Made by a program: the position numbers and the translations under genes. Below the pieces are notes generated by a model, which saw only the letters and a list, made by a program, of their open reading frames with translations, was not told the origin of the DNA and ran no database searches. From Culex pipiens pallens (Eukaryota; Arthropoda; Insecta; Diptera; Culicidae), in contig NC_068937.1 in assembly GCF_016801865.2 (NCBI RefSeq), positions 10,659,605-10,723,604 of the forward strand: a stretch of DNA of 64,000 nucleotides. Reading direction: 5' to 3'. This document shows, one piece after another, positions 34,600 through 47,137 of the stretch (position 1 is its first letter; each line of letters opens with the position of its first letter).

Positions 34600-35420
34600 A
34601 TTTGACGTGGGATTACTTCACGAATTCTGAGGAATTTGACGTGGGATTACATTACAATTTTTTTTTTTGAAAAGTTGTATGTTCAATTAAGGAATTTCTG
34701 AGGACTACAGAATTTTTGCAACTTTGAGAAATTAGCGCATTTTCTGAGGAATTTGCTCAATACTCTGAGGAGTGGTTGTATGTTCAAAACAAATTGAGAT
34801 TTGTTGTTACGGAACTCTGAGGAGTTTTCGCATTTTCTATGCACTTTGATAAATACTCTGAGGAGTGATTTTTCGTTCAAAACAAATTGAGATTTGTTGT
34901 TACGGAACTCTGAGGAGTTTGCGTATTTTCTAAGGATTTGATTAATACTCTGAGGAGTATTTGTACGTTCAAGACAAATTGAGGTTTGTTGTTACGGAAC
35001 TTTGAGGAGTTTTCGCATTTTCTATGCACTTTGATAAATACTCTGAGGAGTGATTTTTCGTTCAAAACAAATTGAGATTTGTTGTTACGGAACTCTGAGG
35101 AGTTTGCGTATTTTCTAAGGATTTGATTAATACTCTGAGGAGTATTTGTACGTTCAAGACAAATTGAGATTTGTTGTTACGGAACTCTGAGGAGTTTGCG
35201 TATTTTCTAAGGATTTGATCTATACTCTGAGGAGTATTTGTACGTTCAAGACAAATTGAGATTTGTTTTTAAGGAATTCTGAGAAGTTTACGCATTTTCT
35301 AAGGATTTTTATTAATACTCTGAGGAGTATGTGTACATTAAATACAAATCGAGATTTGTTATGAAACTCTGAGGAACAAAACAAACTGAGGTTTTCTTCT
35401 ACGAAATTCTGAGTAGTTAG
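34600..35420 (+). repeat. 92-bp tandem repeats inside the LTR element
   Basis: Units of about 92 bp, each with two ACTCTGAGGAG words, begin near 34854, 34946, 35039, 35131, 35223 and 35316. Each contains ACAAATTGAGATTTGTTGTT and a GCGTATTTTCTAAGGATTTG-type segment. Edges are degraded. Confidence 0.85.
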
Positions 35421-36302
35421 CACATAAGCTGATGAGTTTACTAATCGATATTTTTGGTTGAAGATACTTAAGTGTTTAGTTTAGGTTGACTATTCTCATT
35501 TCTCCACGCTGTTCTGGAGCGAGCAGCATTTGTGAGGACAGCAAAAAAAAAAAAAAAAATGAATATATATTCATTGGATTTGTGACACCCAACGAGACTA
35601 TCAACGAAGGAAAGCAAAATTCTTGCATTTCGGTAGCAAACAGCTGCAGATGGATTCACGATTTTTCCCTGTTAACCAACTGTTAACTTTGCAACACAGA
35701 TTCTGCATTTGAGCGAGTTTGATTGAAATGAAATAGTGACTGTTTTTGTCTTGGTGATCAAATAGCAGAAAATAGCGGCGGTTTTAGAAAAGTTAAAGTC
35801 TGGTGTGCGAGTCAGATAAGCGATTTTTTGTCGTGAAAGAGGTCGGAGAGCACAGTGAAATATGAATGGGCAGAAAGAAAAAAAAAAACTTGGGAGGAGG
35901 TCCGACATAACCTAAAAGGTGTAATGTGATTTCGGTATGAGAATTAAATAAATACCACAAGCTGCACGGTTTGGATTGCTGGTTGCTGGTAGACGCCAGA
36001 ATGAATGCTGCCGTGATTGATATTCCACTTGCAACGTAAAAAGGCAGTAGCGTGTAGGTACATGTACATGATCGATAAGATAGATAACTGATTTGTTGTT
36101 CATTGCATAGCTAAGCAGTTCCCCGTTCAATAAGATACAGTAGACTAAAATTCTATTTGTGGAAATCCACCTCTTAAGAATCATAATTAAAATGAGGACG
36201 TCGTTGACGGATCATATTTTCGACGCAAATTGGGCGTGAAGATTGTAACCTTCGCAGTTTCGATATTACGTGTCTTATCAACTAAATAAACTTTGGGGGG
36301 GA

Positions 36303-36478
36303 TGTAGAGGAGTGCTCGACACCTTTGTTAATCATCACCTTGAACCGAGAGGGTTGAGCTTACGAAAGTGGGGAGGAAACGGGAATCAGCGTGTAGCAGA
36401 CAGGGAGGACGGAAGGTAGTTCGCGGAAGGAGAGAATTGGTGTGATTCTGGAGCGGCTCCGAAATGGAACCTTCTACA
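36303..36478 (+). repeat. 3' LTR, 176 bp
   Basis: No difference from the 5' LTR was seen on base-by-base reading. Confidence 0.95.
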
Positions 36479-36483
36479 GCATA

Positions 36484-37000
36484 TATATTTTCGAATTTTG
36501 GTTTATGAGCAGGTCAAATTGGGTTTCTCATGATTTATGATTGCCTTTGAAATCGATAAAGTGCTTATAGGCATGAAACATAGTTTATAATTAAAATTCT
36601 ATTAAACTTTAATCATAGCCAGTACCACTTTGTTCCCTATTATTTAAAAAAAATCAAGCTTAAAAATAATGAAAATTAAACAAAAAATAAAAAACATCAA
36701 AACTGACTTTTGCCCTGCTGACTCATTCTTTGTTTAATCATGTTGTAACAAAATCAAAGTAATTTTGCATATGATATTTTTGATTACATTTTTTACTAAA
36801 CCAAAAAAACCTTTAAAAAATCATAGCCTAGACCAGAGCATTTTTTTTTTTTGCAAAAGAATTCAATTTATGCAAAATTGCGTTTAAAACAAATTACTCA
36901 AATTTCATCAAATAATGTTTTTGGAAAAATGAGTTTTGCTAACATGTGTCAAAAAATGAGTAGATTTAACTCAAATCTGGGTTATTTTTAAATCATCAAT
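36484..37000. other. AT-rich unassigned sequence
   Basis: Nothing bounded is visible. Confidence 0.45.
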
Positions 37001-37745
37001 AAAAATAGATCTAACTCAGCATTATCTACATTCCGAGTAGCACTTACCCTAATTTGTCATTTTGCCTCTAAACTCCTTTTTGCGTAACAAACTTGTTAAA
37101 CGATAATGTTATCGTTCGGCGAATACTACAACGTCAGGAGTGAGCAGGATACACTCCATTTTTACATTTAACAAAATCATGTCAGTCCCTTTTCAAAAAA
37201 TCGCAAATCAAAATATTGCAAACTACCGAAATTTTAGAATTTAAAAATACAATATTTTGAGGGAAATTTACTTAAATTTGACAGTCATTTGTGACAGTCA
37301 TTTGTGAGCAATTTTTGGTACAAAATTGAAACTACCCCCAAATTTTAGATTTGAGTGTATTTCACTCGATATTTATTCTGAGAGATGTTCATTCTGATTT
37401 GACTCCTGCTTTTTTTACCCAAATTTGGCAATTTTCTGAGTAGTTTTTGTTAAAAAAACAGCTTTTTACCAAATCAAAATCACTTTAAAAATTTAAATTC
37501 TGAAAAAATACCTTAAAATTGACACTTGCTTGACTCACTAATTTTTGAGTAGTTTTAAAGCAATTTGATGCAAAATAGTTTGACTTACTAATTTCTGAGT
37601 AGTTTTAATTCAAAGTACAGGGTTTTTTTTCACAATCGATATTATCCAAAAAAGAGTTATTCTGAAAGAAATTTACTCCAATTCGACACTTGTTTGACTT
37701 ACTCATTCTTGAATAGTTTCGTTTTGACGAATTTTGATCGAAATA
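37001..37745. repeat. ACTCA/TGAGT repeat field, second block
   Basis: It holds the same words as 30120-33090 (TTTGACTTACT, TTCTGAGTAG, AAATTTACTCCAATT) in a shorter, degraded field. Confidence 0.6.
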
Positions 37746-38577
37746 TCACACAATTTTGATATATTTTGTTTACACAAACTTAGTTCATTTTAAACATTTC
37801 AATTCAATTTCTTATGATACAAATATAAATACAAAAAATCGAATAATAAAACATTACAAACTATGGAATGTTAAGAAATTAAAAAAAAAAACAACATTTT
37901 ATGAAAATAACTACATTTTACAATTAAAGCTGTTAGTCAGAATGAATTAAAAATTTGGCCTTATCTGATTTGATAGCATTCTTCAAATTTTAAACATAAA
38001 CACAATACAAAAAAAAATTTCTGGAGTATCGTTTTTTTCTAGATTTATAATTTTGTATTGATTGATTGTTTCCATTTCCATTGAAAACTTCCAAATAGTA
38101 GTTGGAAAAAATCATGTTTTGTAACGAGTTCCATTTTTTTTGCAATTCCGAAAAACGCCCTTTGAGTGAAATTATAAGTCAAAAGTTCATGTATTTTGTC
38201 AATTGACCGTAAAAAAATGACGAAACAATTGCTGAAAAGTTCCACTTTTCATTAGTTTTCCATGGGCATGTTAATATTTGAATGATTTTTTATTACTAAA
38301 TTCTGAATTCCCAAAACACGTATTTTTCAATTTCGATTTTTTAAGGAAACTAAAAAGTCGTTTTTTCACTAGGTATTAGGATGCTGCATAATCTAGTATC
38401 GATTTTTTGAAAAAAATCTTTTTCTTGAAAAAAAAACCGAAAATAATGTAAAAATAAATTGCATATAAACATTTTTGAATAAAAAATCAAATTTGCAATC
38501 TAAAATGAATTTAAACATTTTTCATACATTGTACTGTTTTTTTAAAAGATGATCATTTTTAGGTTTGCAATAATTAC
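37746..38577. repeat. AT-rich dispersed repeat remnants
   Basis: Positions 38090-38240 share GTAACGAGTTCCAT, TTGCAATTCCGAAAAACGCCC and TTCATGTATTTTGTCAAT with 53080-53160 and 10610-10680. No gene is seen. Confidence 0.5.
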
Positions 38578-38949
38578 TACACAGCAAAAAATCCGATGGT
38601 AAAATCGCATGCCAAAGCATGCACATCATCTTCGTCAAAATAAACACTTAATATTACACGCTGCATGTACAATTTTTGCAAACACAAAAAAAAATTGCAA
38701 ACGATGGGATTCAAACCCAGCACCATCAGTAAGGACTGGCGCCTAAGCCCACTCGGCCATCAGACCGATGAAAAGCTGTAAGGATAAACGCATATATGAG
38801 CTTGACATTTCGGTCAAGTAGGTTTCCCATACTGATGGGCTACATATTTCAGGGTGTAATATTACACAGAATTTCATAAAAAAATGCAATATTTATTTAA
38901 CACCCAGGCCTTTTACACGCAGCTGGATTACTACTTTTTTAGCTGTGTA
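38578..38949. mobile_element. TIR element carrying a tRNA-like sequence
   Basis: Ends TACACAGCAAAAAA on the left and, inverted, TACACAGCTAAAAAA on the right define about 372 bp. No target duplication was found. The left part (GGTAAAATCGCATG to CACGCTGCA) recurs at 52055-52135. The middle contains a tRNA-like sequence on the minus strand. Confidence 0.6.
38700..38770 (-). pseudogene. tRNA-derived sequence with Pol III boxes
   Basis: The minus strand has an A box TGGCCGAGTGGG at 38759-38748 and a B box GGGTTTGAATCCC at 38718-38706, spaced as in type II (Leu/Ser-like) tRNAs. A run of nine Ts follows shortly after. The T-arm stem TGGG/CCCA is kept but no acceptor stem forms, so this is not an intact tRNA gene. 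It could be a SINE head or tRNA pseudogene that may still recruit Pol III. Confidence 0.6.
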
Positions 38950-39879
38950 TTGATAACTATTGATTTGATTTTCAATGTTAATAAATGAAAATTTTGTGAA
39001 ATAATTAATAATCATTAAAAATAATTTGGAATTTAAAAATCTTACCAAATATCTTAAAATGTTCTAAATTAATGTTTCAAGGCCATTCCTTATTTTTAAA
39101 GAGAAGAAAATTTTATTTTTTCAGCAATGAAAATCTAAGCAAAAGTTTCCGAGACATCACCAGTTGGAAAATGAGAGCTAATTAGATAACAGTAAGGAAA
39201 AACTAATTTTTCACTAAATTTTAGCTTCAAAAGGCTATATCTCACCAAACAGCGGTCTGATCAACGAAGCAAAAAAGAAAACATTAGGAAATTTCCCAGA
39301 TTTTCAAAAAATGTTAGCTTTTCCATCATGAACTTTGATCGGAAAAATCACATTGAAATGCCTGTAACTTGAAAACGGGGCACTTTATTCAAACAAAATT
39401 GCGTCATTTTTGATTGAAAATTTAATTTAGCATCTTTAAAACATTTCTGAAATGATTAAAAATATTTTGAATTAAAAAAACATTTTTTTTTCAACAAATT
39501 ATATCGTTGGTATCAGATTTTACAACATCCTAAACTCCAGGGCAAAAGTTGCGGTTTTATTCCCAAAAACATAAAAACAAAACGAATTTTGGGAATGCAT
39601 CTTTGAGTGGTAAAATGTCAAATAAAAAATTCAGATTTTTTGCGTGTACTTGACACAATCCAAAGTCATCAAATCGATCAGAAAATCCCTTCTCAAAATA
39701 TAGATTTTTTAATATTTACATTCTTATTTTGTATGAACTCGCTACATTTGATTAAAAAAACTACCTAATATTAAAATTTCGAACAAATTTCGAAATTTTA
39801 GAGATTACTCCACATAAAAAAAAATCCGGAAAGAAGGGAAATTTTATTCAAAAAAAATTAAGAACGAAAAACTATAAAC
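38950..39879. repeat. AT-rich repeat remnants
   Basis: Phrases such as CTGTAACTTGAAAACGGG and TCATCAAATCGATCAGAAAATCC resemble the family at 7430-8250 and 61340. No gene is supported. Confidence 0.45.
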
Positions 39880-40760
39880 ATGTCAAAATGATATTGCAAA
39901 AACAAACAAACATTCTGTCATCGCTGACATCACAACGCAAACCCGTTGTCAGACAAACGTTAACAACAACAACAACAATCCCGGCATGGCCTGCTGCTAT
40001 TACAGGTCGCACAAACAGGATCATGTTGCAATCGCGCGCGTTGTGCCAACCCGATAAGGGCATCTCCACCGCCGCCGCCCCTCAATCCGGCTCCAACTTT
40101 TTTTCCCCATCGGCAGCGCAATCACTCTGCCCCGTTCGGTAATACTAGAGTTCTTGTTTTTGCTCGTTTTCTACTAAAGTTGAGCATTTCGCTGCCTTTT
40201 CTATTTTTACACACGCGTTACACTCCATCGCGCGCACCGCTGGCTCAATTTCGGATCCAAACAACTTTCTTCACTTTTTCAGTGGTGAAGTGAGTAGCCA
40301 AAAGGGATCGATTACACTCAGAATTGAAATCGAGCACACACTCTTTCTCTCGCGATTTTTTTTCGTACCCCCGATCCAATCGCCGAGTCGAGCTCACTTG
40401 CATGTCAGTTGCCACTTTTTACATAACCTTACTTTTTGTTGTGTTATTGTTGCGTGATTTGGCGCGTTTAGGCTAGAAATTGCAACGCGCGCGCGCTCGG
40501 TATCGATCCCAGACCACTCGGTTGTAAAAGGAGTCCCTTTCGGCGGACCCCGACAATCAGTGGCAAACGAAAAATTTCATAAGTGAAAAAAAAGGCGAAC
40601 ATGAAATCTTGGGAAAACAAATGAGATGGCTCGAGGGGGCGGTTCGTCGCTTGCCGACGACTCAAATCACATGCGCTAGGATGCAAGGTTGAGTTGCGAT
40701 CTTAATGGTATAGAGTTAGTTGCGAGTGTGTGCTTCGGGGGTCAATCAGCGATGACGAAA
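39880..40760. other. GC-rich unique island
   Basis: CpG-rich stretches near 40030-40130 and 40480. Frames of 84 codons (plus) and 72 codons (minus) are unrecognised. Short AAC repeats occur near 39962. Possibly regulatory. Confidence 0.4.
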
Positions 40761-41229
40761 CCGCCTGTTTGAGACATAGACAAAAATGGAGACATTTTTG
40801 ACAGTTGCAAAGTTTCAAAAACATTTAGTTTAAAAGCAAAATTCTGAATGCATCACCACATGAAAAACCACTTAAAACTGAACATTCATCTGTTAAATGA
40901 CACCATGAATTCCATGAGGAATTTTTACTCATTTTTTGAGTAAATTCGTTTATGAGAAATTTTGACTAGAAGCATAGTTTTGTCTGAATTTGATGAATTT
41001 TAATCAAATTTCAAAAAGATTATTTCAGATCAATGAATCAAAACAAAATTGACATTTTACGTTTCTTCGCGCGGTACTTATTTGCCATATTTTTTGATGA
41101 AAAAAAAATATGAAAAAATGGGTTTGCTCATTAGGGTGCGAGGTGCGAATGAAAATAACAAACGTATATTTAGGATTGCCTCATGAGGACGAATCTTAAA
41201 CCGCAGAAGTGTTGAAATGCCGAGAAGTA
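40761..41229. other. AT-rich unassigned sequence
   Basis: No gene or bounded repeat is visible. Confidence 0.45.
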
Positions 41230-42156
41230 GATCATGCTTGAAATTAAAAAAAATAAAATTTAAAATTTACAGCATTTTATAATATAATTCTAGGATTCTA
41301 AGATTCACAAAAAAATGCAATGCGAAAATAAAAAAAATAAACACAAAAAAAAACACCTAAAGTGTAAAAAATCCAAAATATAAATTGAAAAAGTCAAAAA
41401 TTAAAAATATTTAAAATTTAGAAATTTAGAAAAAAATATCACAACAAATAGGATTTAAAGACTCACAAAAAAAATGCAATGATCAAATAAAACAAAATAA
41501 AATTATAAAAAAATCAACATCATAAATTAATTTTGAAAATTAAAAAGAAGTTAAGCAAAATATAATTTAAAGATTCCAAAATTCTAAAATTTCAAACTCA
41601 CAAATAAGTTACAAAATCAATGTTCAAAAATAAAAAAAATCCTGAATTTCAAATTTAAAAAATACCAAAAGCTAAAAATAAAAATTAAAAACACTAAAAC
41701 ATCAGGTATGCAAGGCTTAAAAAAATACAGTTCGTAAAAATTTAGAATTTAAAAAAAATTATGGCACATATCCAAGGATTCTAAGATTCACTAAAAAACT
41801 TAAATAGAAAAATACAAAAACACTCAAAGAATACTCCTAAAAATCCAAAAGAAACGATAAAAAATACAATATTCAATTTTCATATTCCAAAATTCTACAT
41901 TTCAAACTCAAAAATATAAAAAAGACTAAATTTTAAAACCCAAAAATCTACAATATAAAATTTGACGAATAAAAAATTCAAAAATTTAAAATGAAAAAAA
42001 AAATAAAATTTTTATAACACTGTTCTAGACTTCTAAAATTTACAAAAATATGCAATGCACAAATCCAAAAAAAATAAAAAAATAAAATAAAAACATCTGA
42101 AATACAGTAAAAAAAACTTAGAAAAATAAATTCAGCAAAATATAATTTAAAGATTC

Positions 42157-42396
42157 TAATTTATCTAATCTATCTATCTATCTAATCTAACACAAACACA
42201 GCCAGTCCGATGAAAGCATGCTGGAAAGTCTTGTGATTAGATCACGCCTCAAGCACTTTTCTTGTCAATATTAATAATTGTAGTACATCCGAGAACAGCC
42301 GAAAATGTTATACAAATATTAAAGCGGCCAGCCCTATTGCGTTGTGTTTACCGCAGAGAGGATTCTGTGAACGGATACCGTACCAAACGCTCCGGT
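42157..42396 (-). mobile_element. 5'-truncated non-LTR element with GATA-type tail
   Basis: A perfect 22-bp direct repeat at 42135-42156 and 42397-42418 flanks a 240-bp insert. On the minus strand it ends in irregular GATTAGATAGATAGAT units, the 3' tail. The body matches the fragment at 26321-26765. A related unfilled copy of the target is at 41563. Confidence 0.85.
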
Positions 42397-42592
42397 GCAA
42401 AATATAATTTAAAGATTCCAAAACTATAAAATTCCTAACTCAAAAACAATTTTAAAAATCAATGTTCAAAAATAAAAAAATCCTGATTATCAAATTTTAA
42501 AAAAAAACACTTGAAGTCAGAAAATTAAAAGATCAAAAAATCAGTTGTGCAAGGATTAAAAAAATAAATACAGTTCATATAATTTTAGATTT

Positions 42593-42610
42593 AGATTAGA
42601 TTAGATTAGA
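42593..42610. repeat. Tail-only insertion of AGATT repeats
   Basis: A 22-bp direct repeat (CAGTTCATATAATTTTAGAT plus TT) at 42571-42592 and 42611-42632 flanks only about 18 bp of AGATTAGATTAGATTAG. This fits an extreme 5' truncation of a non-LTR insertion, leaving only its tail. Slippage is the alternative. Confidence 0.55.
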
Positions 42611-43249
42611 CAGTTCATATAATTTTAGATTTTACAAAATTTTATGACACATATCCTAGGATTCTAATATTCACATAAAAACTGCAATGCAAAAATCCAA
42701 AAACATTTTGAAAAAACCTAACATGTAACAAAAAAACAAAAGCTGATAAGGAAAAAAATTAAAAAAATAACAAAATACAGTTTTTATATTCCAAAATTCT
42801 ACATTCAAAACTCAATAATTTCAAAAAAAAAAAACATAATTAAAAAACTCAAAATCCAGAATTTAAAATTTAAATTTTTAAAATTTGGAAAAATTTCAAA
42901 TAAAAAAATACAAAAAATATAACACTATTCTAGGATTATAAAATTAACAAAAAAATGCAATAAACAAATTAAAAAAAAGAATTTCAGAACATTTCAGTCT
43001 TTATTTTTTATATAAGGATTCTTGAGATTTTTTAAGGTTCCTTAAACATATGAAACAAAATAGCTTAAAGGAACTAAAAAAAAACTCTAAGCTTCATAAT
43101 TGGAAATGCTTAGATTTTTAAATTTGTATTTTTCTGAACTTTATAGTTTTTGAAATCGAACATTTAATGTTTTGAAAACTTCTATATTTTGTTTTTCCCT
43201 CAAGAATCTCAAAAGAACGCCCCGTCCGAGCTCCGTACTTAGATTCTGA

Positions 43250-44470
43250 ATTTTCATCTGTCAGATATGGATGTTTTTCTTTCAGAATTCAATGACTCAT
43301 TTTTACTCGTTTCTGACCAAGTTTCCGGTTTTAAACTCCTTTCAGTCAGTTTTGGGTGAATTTAACTCACATTTCAATCACGCTTTTTCATTCATCACTG
43401 AGTAATTTCGTTTTTTTTTTCAAATTCTGGCTCTAAACTTCCATCAGTCAGATTTGGGTTGAATTCACTAAGAATTTTATGAGTATTTTTTCTTATTTTT
43501 GAGTATTTTCAGTTTTAAAGAATTCTTATTTTTAACCTTATCTGTCAGATTTGAAGAGCTTTATTCATCATAGTATAAATCATCTTTTTCCAAACTTTGA
43601 TTTTATTAGATTTGGGTGTTGTTCAATTAGAATTCAATTTATTCATTTGTTAGGTCTTGATCAGTTCTTATTCCAAAGTATCATCAGTCAGATTTGGATG
43701 AATTTCACACAGAATTCGATAAGTCATTTTTGCTTATTTCTGAGTAAATTTAGTATTATAAATTTTGATTAAGAATAATTTTTTCTAATGATTTCTGATT
43801 TCAGTGATTTTTTATTCATTTTTATTCATTACTGAGTACGTTTGGTTTTGAAGAATTCTTATTCTGGACCGTATCTGTCAGATTTGAGTTATTTCACTAT
43901 GTAATCAGCTATAGTAATTGCTGAGTTAATTCGTTAATTATTTTAGAATTTCATGGTTCTTCCAAACTTTCGTCAGCCACATTTGGATGAATTTCACTCA
44001 GAATTCAATGACTATTTTTTGCTTCTTTTAATTTTGATGATTTTTTTTCAAGATCATTGAATATTGTTTACTCATTCATGAGAGAATTAGATTTTGACAA
44101 ACTCTGATTACAAACAGTTTTTGTTTGATTTGGGTGAAATTCACTCGGAAATTCGAGTAATTTTGACTTAAAGGAAAATTCAATTTTGGCAAATTTAGAT
44201 TCCGAATTTACATCTGTCTGATTATGATGAATTTCGCTCAGAGTTCCTTAACAAGTACGGTTGCGATGAATTTAGACTCTGGACTTTCATCTGTCAGTTT
44301 AGGATGAATTTTACTCATAATTCAATTACCTATTTTTACTCATAACTGAGTAAGTCCGATTTTGACAAACTCTATTTCCAAATTTTCTGTCAGATTTGGA
44401 TAAACTTCACTCAAAATTCAAAATGCCACTTAACTTATTCATGAATAAGTTCAATTTTGACCAAATGTTA
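43250..44470. repeat. TGTCAGATTTGG / ACTCA repeat field
   Basis: Tandem-like units of roughly 100 bp carry TCTGTCAGATTTGGATGAAT, TTCACTCAGAATTCAATGA, TTTTTACTCATTTCTGAGTA and TTCGATTTTGACAAA. It is related to the field at 30120-33090. Confidence 0.75.
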
Positions 44471-44479
44471 CTCAATATT

Positions 44480-46429
44480 GAATGACAGCATTACCAATCT
44501 GTCTCTTCTACACACTAACCAATTTCCCTTCAAGTTCCACTTGTCTGTGACCCAACGAGATAATGAAGGAGGCAACCGCTACCCAACAATTTGCAAAACC
44601 AAAATTGCCACAGCCGAAGAAGCGTCCAACGAATCCGGGACACTTGTCGTGACGGAACATCATCAAGAGAGGAGAAGGAGGAGCAGGTACGCGAGAGCGA
44701 ACCCATTACGAGCTGTCATAAAACAAAGCAAAAAACTACTCGACGGGGTCTGCGTGCTCGCGCGGTAATGACGAAATTGACCCTTTTTGCGACCCTATGC
44801 GATGAGACACGATAATTTGGTAGGCCGTGCGTGTTTATGTAAACATGCGCGCAGCATTCTTGGACGAACTTGGGTTGTAATCACAGTAAACTGGATACGT
44901 CGCTTTTGGGTAAAATGTTGCGAGGGGTTGGACACTCGTGAAATTTAAAACAATAATATTGCAAAGTGTCATTGAACTGTCAAAACTGAAAGGTTGTTGA
45001 CCCTTGAAGGCGCGAATAACACCAGCGGAATCGCAACAAAAATCCTAAAGAGGAAGCTCCTTCTATGATCAACAAACAAACCGGATTGACTAGGTGCATC
45101 GTTGCTTGAACTTGGCACGGCCGTCAACTACAAATGCTCAGAATTCCTCGCATTTCCCACCGCGCGCAATCGCTTCAGCAATTCATCACACACCATATTG
45201 GCACTCGTGAAGGTGAAATGTCAAACGCGACGACCCCCGCTAACCATGCAATTACGACACAGCCATTAGTTTGTAAACAATCCACGACCGTTCGCCTCTG
45301 CAGCCTCCTTCGATTGCACTTTCTTTTATGCAAACATGGTGCGCGCGCCTGCATGCGTCATCTGTCAAACTGTCAAACGCGCAACGCAACGCAACGCTTT
45401 CTTTTTCGGGGACGTAAATTTACGCCTTTTGTTCACACCACAGATCGCGCGGTAATTGGCGATAAGATCGTGTGTGTGTGTGAGGAAAGACGTGATTGAA
45501 ATCATGACTTCGCCATAGCTCACCGCGCATGTTGACAGAGGTGTCAACTGGAGGTAAACAAAAACAGATTCACACACAGGTGCAAATTGTGCCTCAGTTG
45601 ACAGTTGCGCGACGCGAGCGCCTCTGGCGCCCAAAACTCCCAGTTAAAACCGAAAGTAACCAGTTTCCCTCCCCTCTAATTCTTCACGTCAAGCTGTGAC
45701 TCTCACTCTCCTCCAATTGTTCGATTTGAAACAAAAACATTGAAGAAGCCGCCGCCACTAAAACCTTCACGAAAAAGCCGGTTCGGTTCGCAGAAGAAAG
45801 TAAAATAATCGCCGACCTTTTTCCCCTCTTCCTTCCGTTGAGGCCTATTGTTCTCCCTTAGTTGAGCCACTCACCACCAGGCCGCGCCACCCGCTGTCAT
45901 CGCGCCCGCGGTACTTTCTTAACGTCATTTCGGCCGCCATTGTTGTCGCCATGGAAACAAAACAAACGGCGATGAAATGGGCGAGATTCTGCGAGACTCT
46001 GAAAGGGAAAGGGCATCCGAAAGGGGGTTCGTTGAGACGAGGGGGGGCACTTACTTAGAGCTTAAGCCGGTTGTCGCTCGAGGGGAGGCACCATTTGTGT
46101 GAAGTATGTTAATTGCTTAATGCAGTGCTGAGTGCGACAATAGCGGGGGCCTACAATTGAATCTGGTTCCATCAGATAAGTAGCTGGCTCGTTTTGACGG
46201 GTTGGAAGAATGAGAAGTTGGTGGATTTGATGTTATGAAGGTTTTGAGTTTTTTTTCTTGATTTTTTTAAGTGAAATGAAGTTGGAATACAATACTGAAA
46301 ACATGAGAAAAATATGATTAAAAAATTAGATTTCTAAACTAAAGAAGCAACTTTTATTGAGCCAAATTCACTTCACTCTGTATTTTTGTCTTTGCTGTCT
46401 TTTTTGTCCATTTTTTTATTTTTTTTATT
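44480..46429. other. GC-rich unique island without a confirmed gene
   Basis: High CpG and many short frames, the longest of 121 codons at 45134-45499, with basic, low-information translations. TGTCAAACGCG and TGACAG words repeat. A small frame starts at the ATG in GTCGCCATGGAA near 45951 (34 codons). The island could hold a promoter and untranslated exon. Confidence 0.4.
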
Positions 46430-47137
46430 TTTTTTTTTTTTGTAAATTTTGTAAATTTGGTAAATTTTGTAAATTTCGTAAATTTTGTAAATTTCGTAAA
46501 TTTTGTAAATTTCGTAAATTTTGTCAATTTTGACAATTTTGACAATTTTGACAATTTTGACAATTTTGACAATTTTGACAATTTTGACAATTTTGACAAT
46601 TTTGACAATTTTGACAATTTTGACAATTTTGACAATTTTGACAATTTTGACAATTTCAACAATTTTGCCAATTTTGCTAATTTTGACAATTTTAACAATT
46701 TTAACAATTTTGACAATTTTGACAATTTTGAAAATTTTGACAATTTTGACAATTTTAACAATTTTAACAATTTTGACAATTTTGACAATTTTGAAAATTT
46801 TGACAATTTTGACAATTTTGACAATTTTGACAATTTTGACAATTTTGACAATTTTGACAATTTTAACAATTTTGACAATTTTGACAATTTTGACAATTTT
46901 GACAATTTTGACAATCTTGACAATTTTGACAATTTTGACAATTTTAACAATTAGGACAATTTTGAAAATTTTAACAATTTTGACAATTTTGACAATGTTG
47001 ACAATTTTGACAATTTTGACAATTTTGACGATTTTGACAATTTTGACAATTTGACAATTTTGACAAGTTTGCCAATTTCAACAATTTTGCCAATTTTGAC
47101 ATTTTTGACATTTTTGACATTTTTGACATTTCGACAT

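Larger units (their letters stand above)
34226..36478 (+). mobile_element. Complete short non-coding LTR retrotransposon (TRIM/LARD-like)
   Basis: Two 176-bp LTRs that look identical bracket a 1901-bp interior. The 5-bp target duplication GCATA is at 34221-34225 and 36479-36483. A primer-binding site reading TGGCGACGAGGACAACAGG starts at 34404, and a polypurine tract of seven Gs ending in GA abuts the right LTR at 36302. These fix the plus orientation. No Gag, protease, reverse transcriptase or integrase frame is present, so the copy depended on another element's proteins. LTR identity indicates a recent insertion. Confidence 0.95.
41230..43010. repeat. A-rich degenerate tandem field
   Basis: Blocks recur with diverged copies, for example GGATTCTAAGATTCAC with ATGCAATGC at about 41290, 41780, 42030, 42660 and 42920, and GCAAAATATAATTTAAAG at 41563, 42135 and 42397. 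Repeat intervals are irregular. Two non-LTR insertions lie inside. Confidence 0.7.

Noticed and set aside
35912..36184. Copia-like polymerase remnant on the minus strand of the short LTR element
   Set aside because: Resemblance is slight and in the wrong orientation relative to the primer-binding site and polypurine tract.
40480..40560. SINE-like B box GGGATCGATACC on the minus strand
   Set aside because: No A box at the right distance and no target duplication.
45134..45499. 121-codon frame in the GC island
   Set aside because: GC-rich DNA gives long chance frames. The translation is low in information and a frame on the other strand overlaps it.
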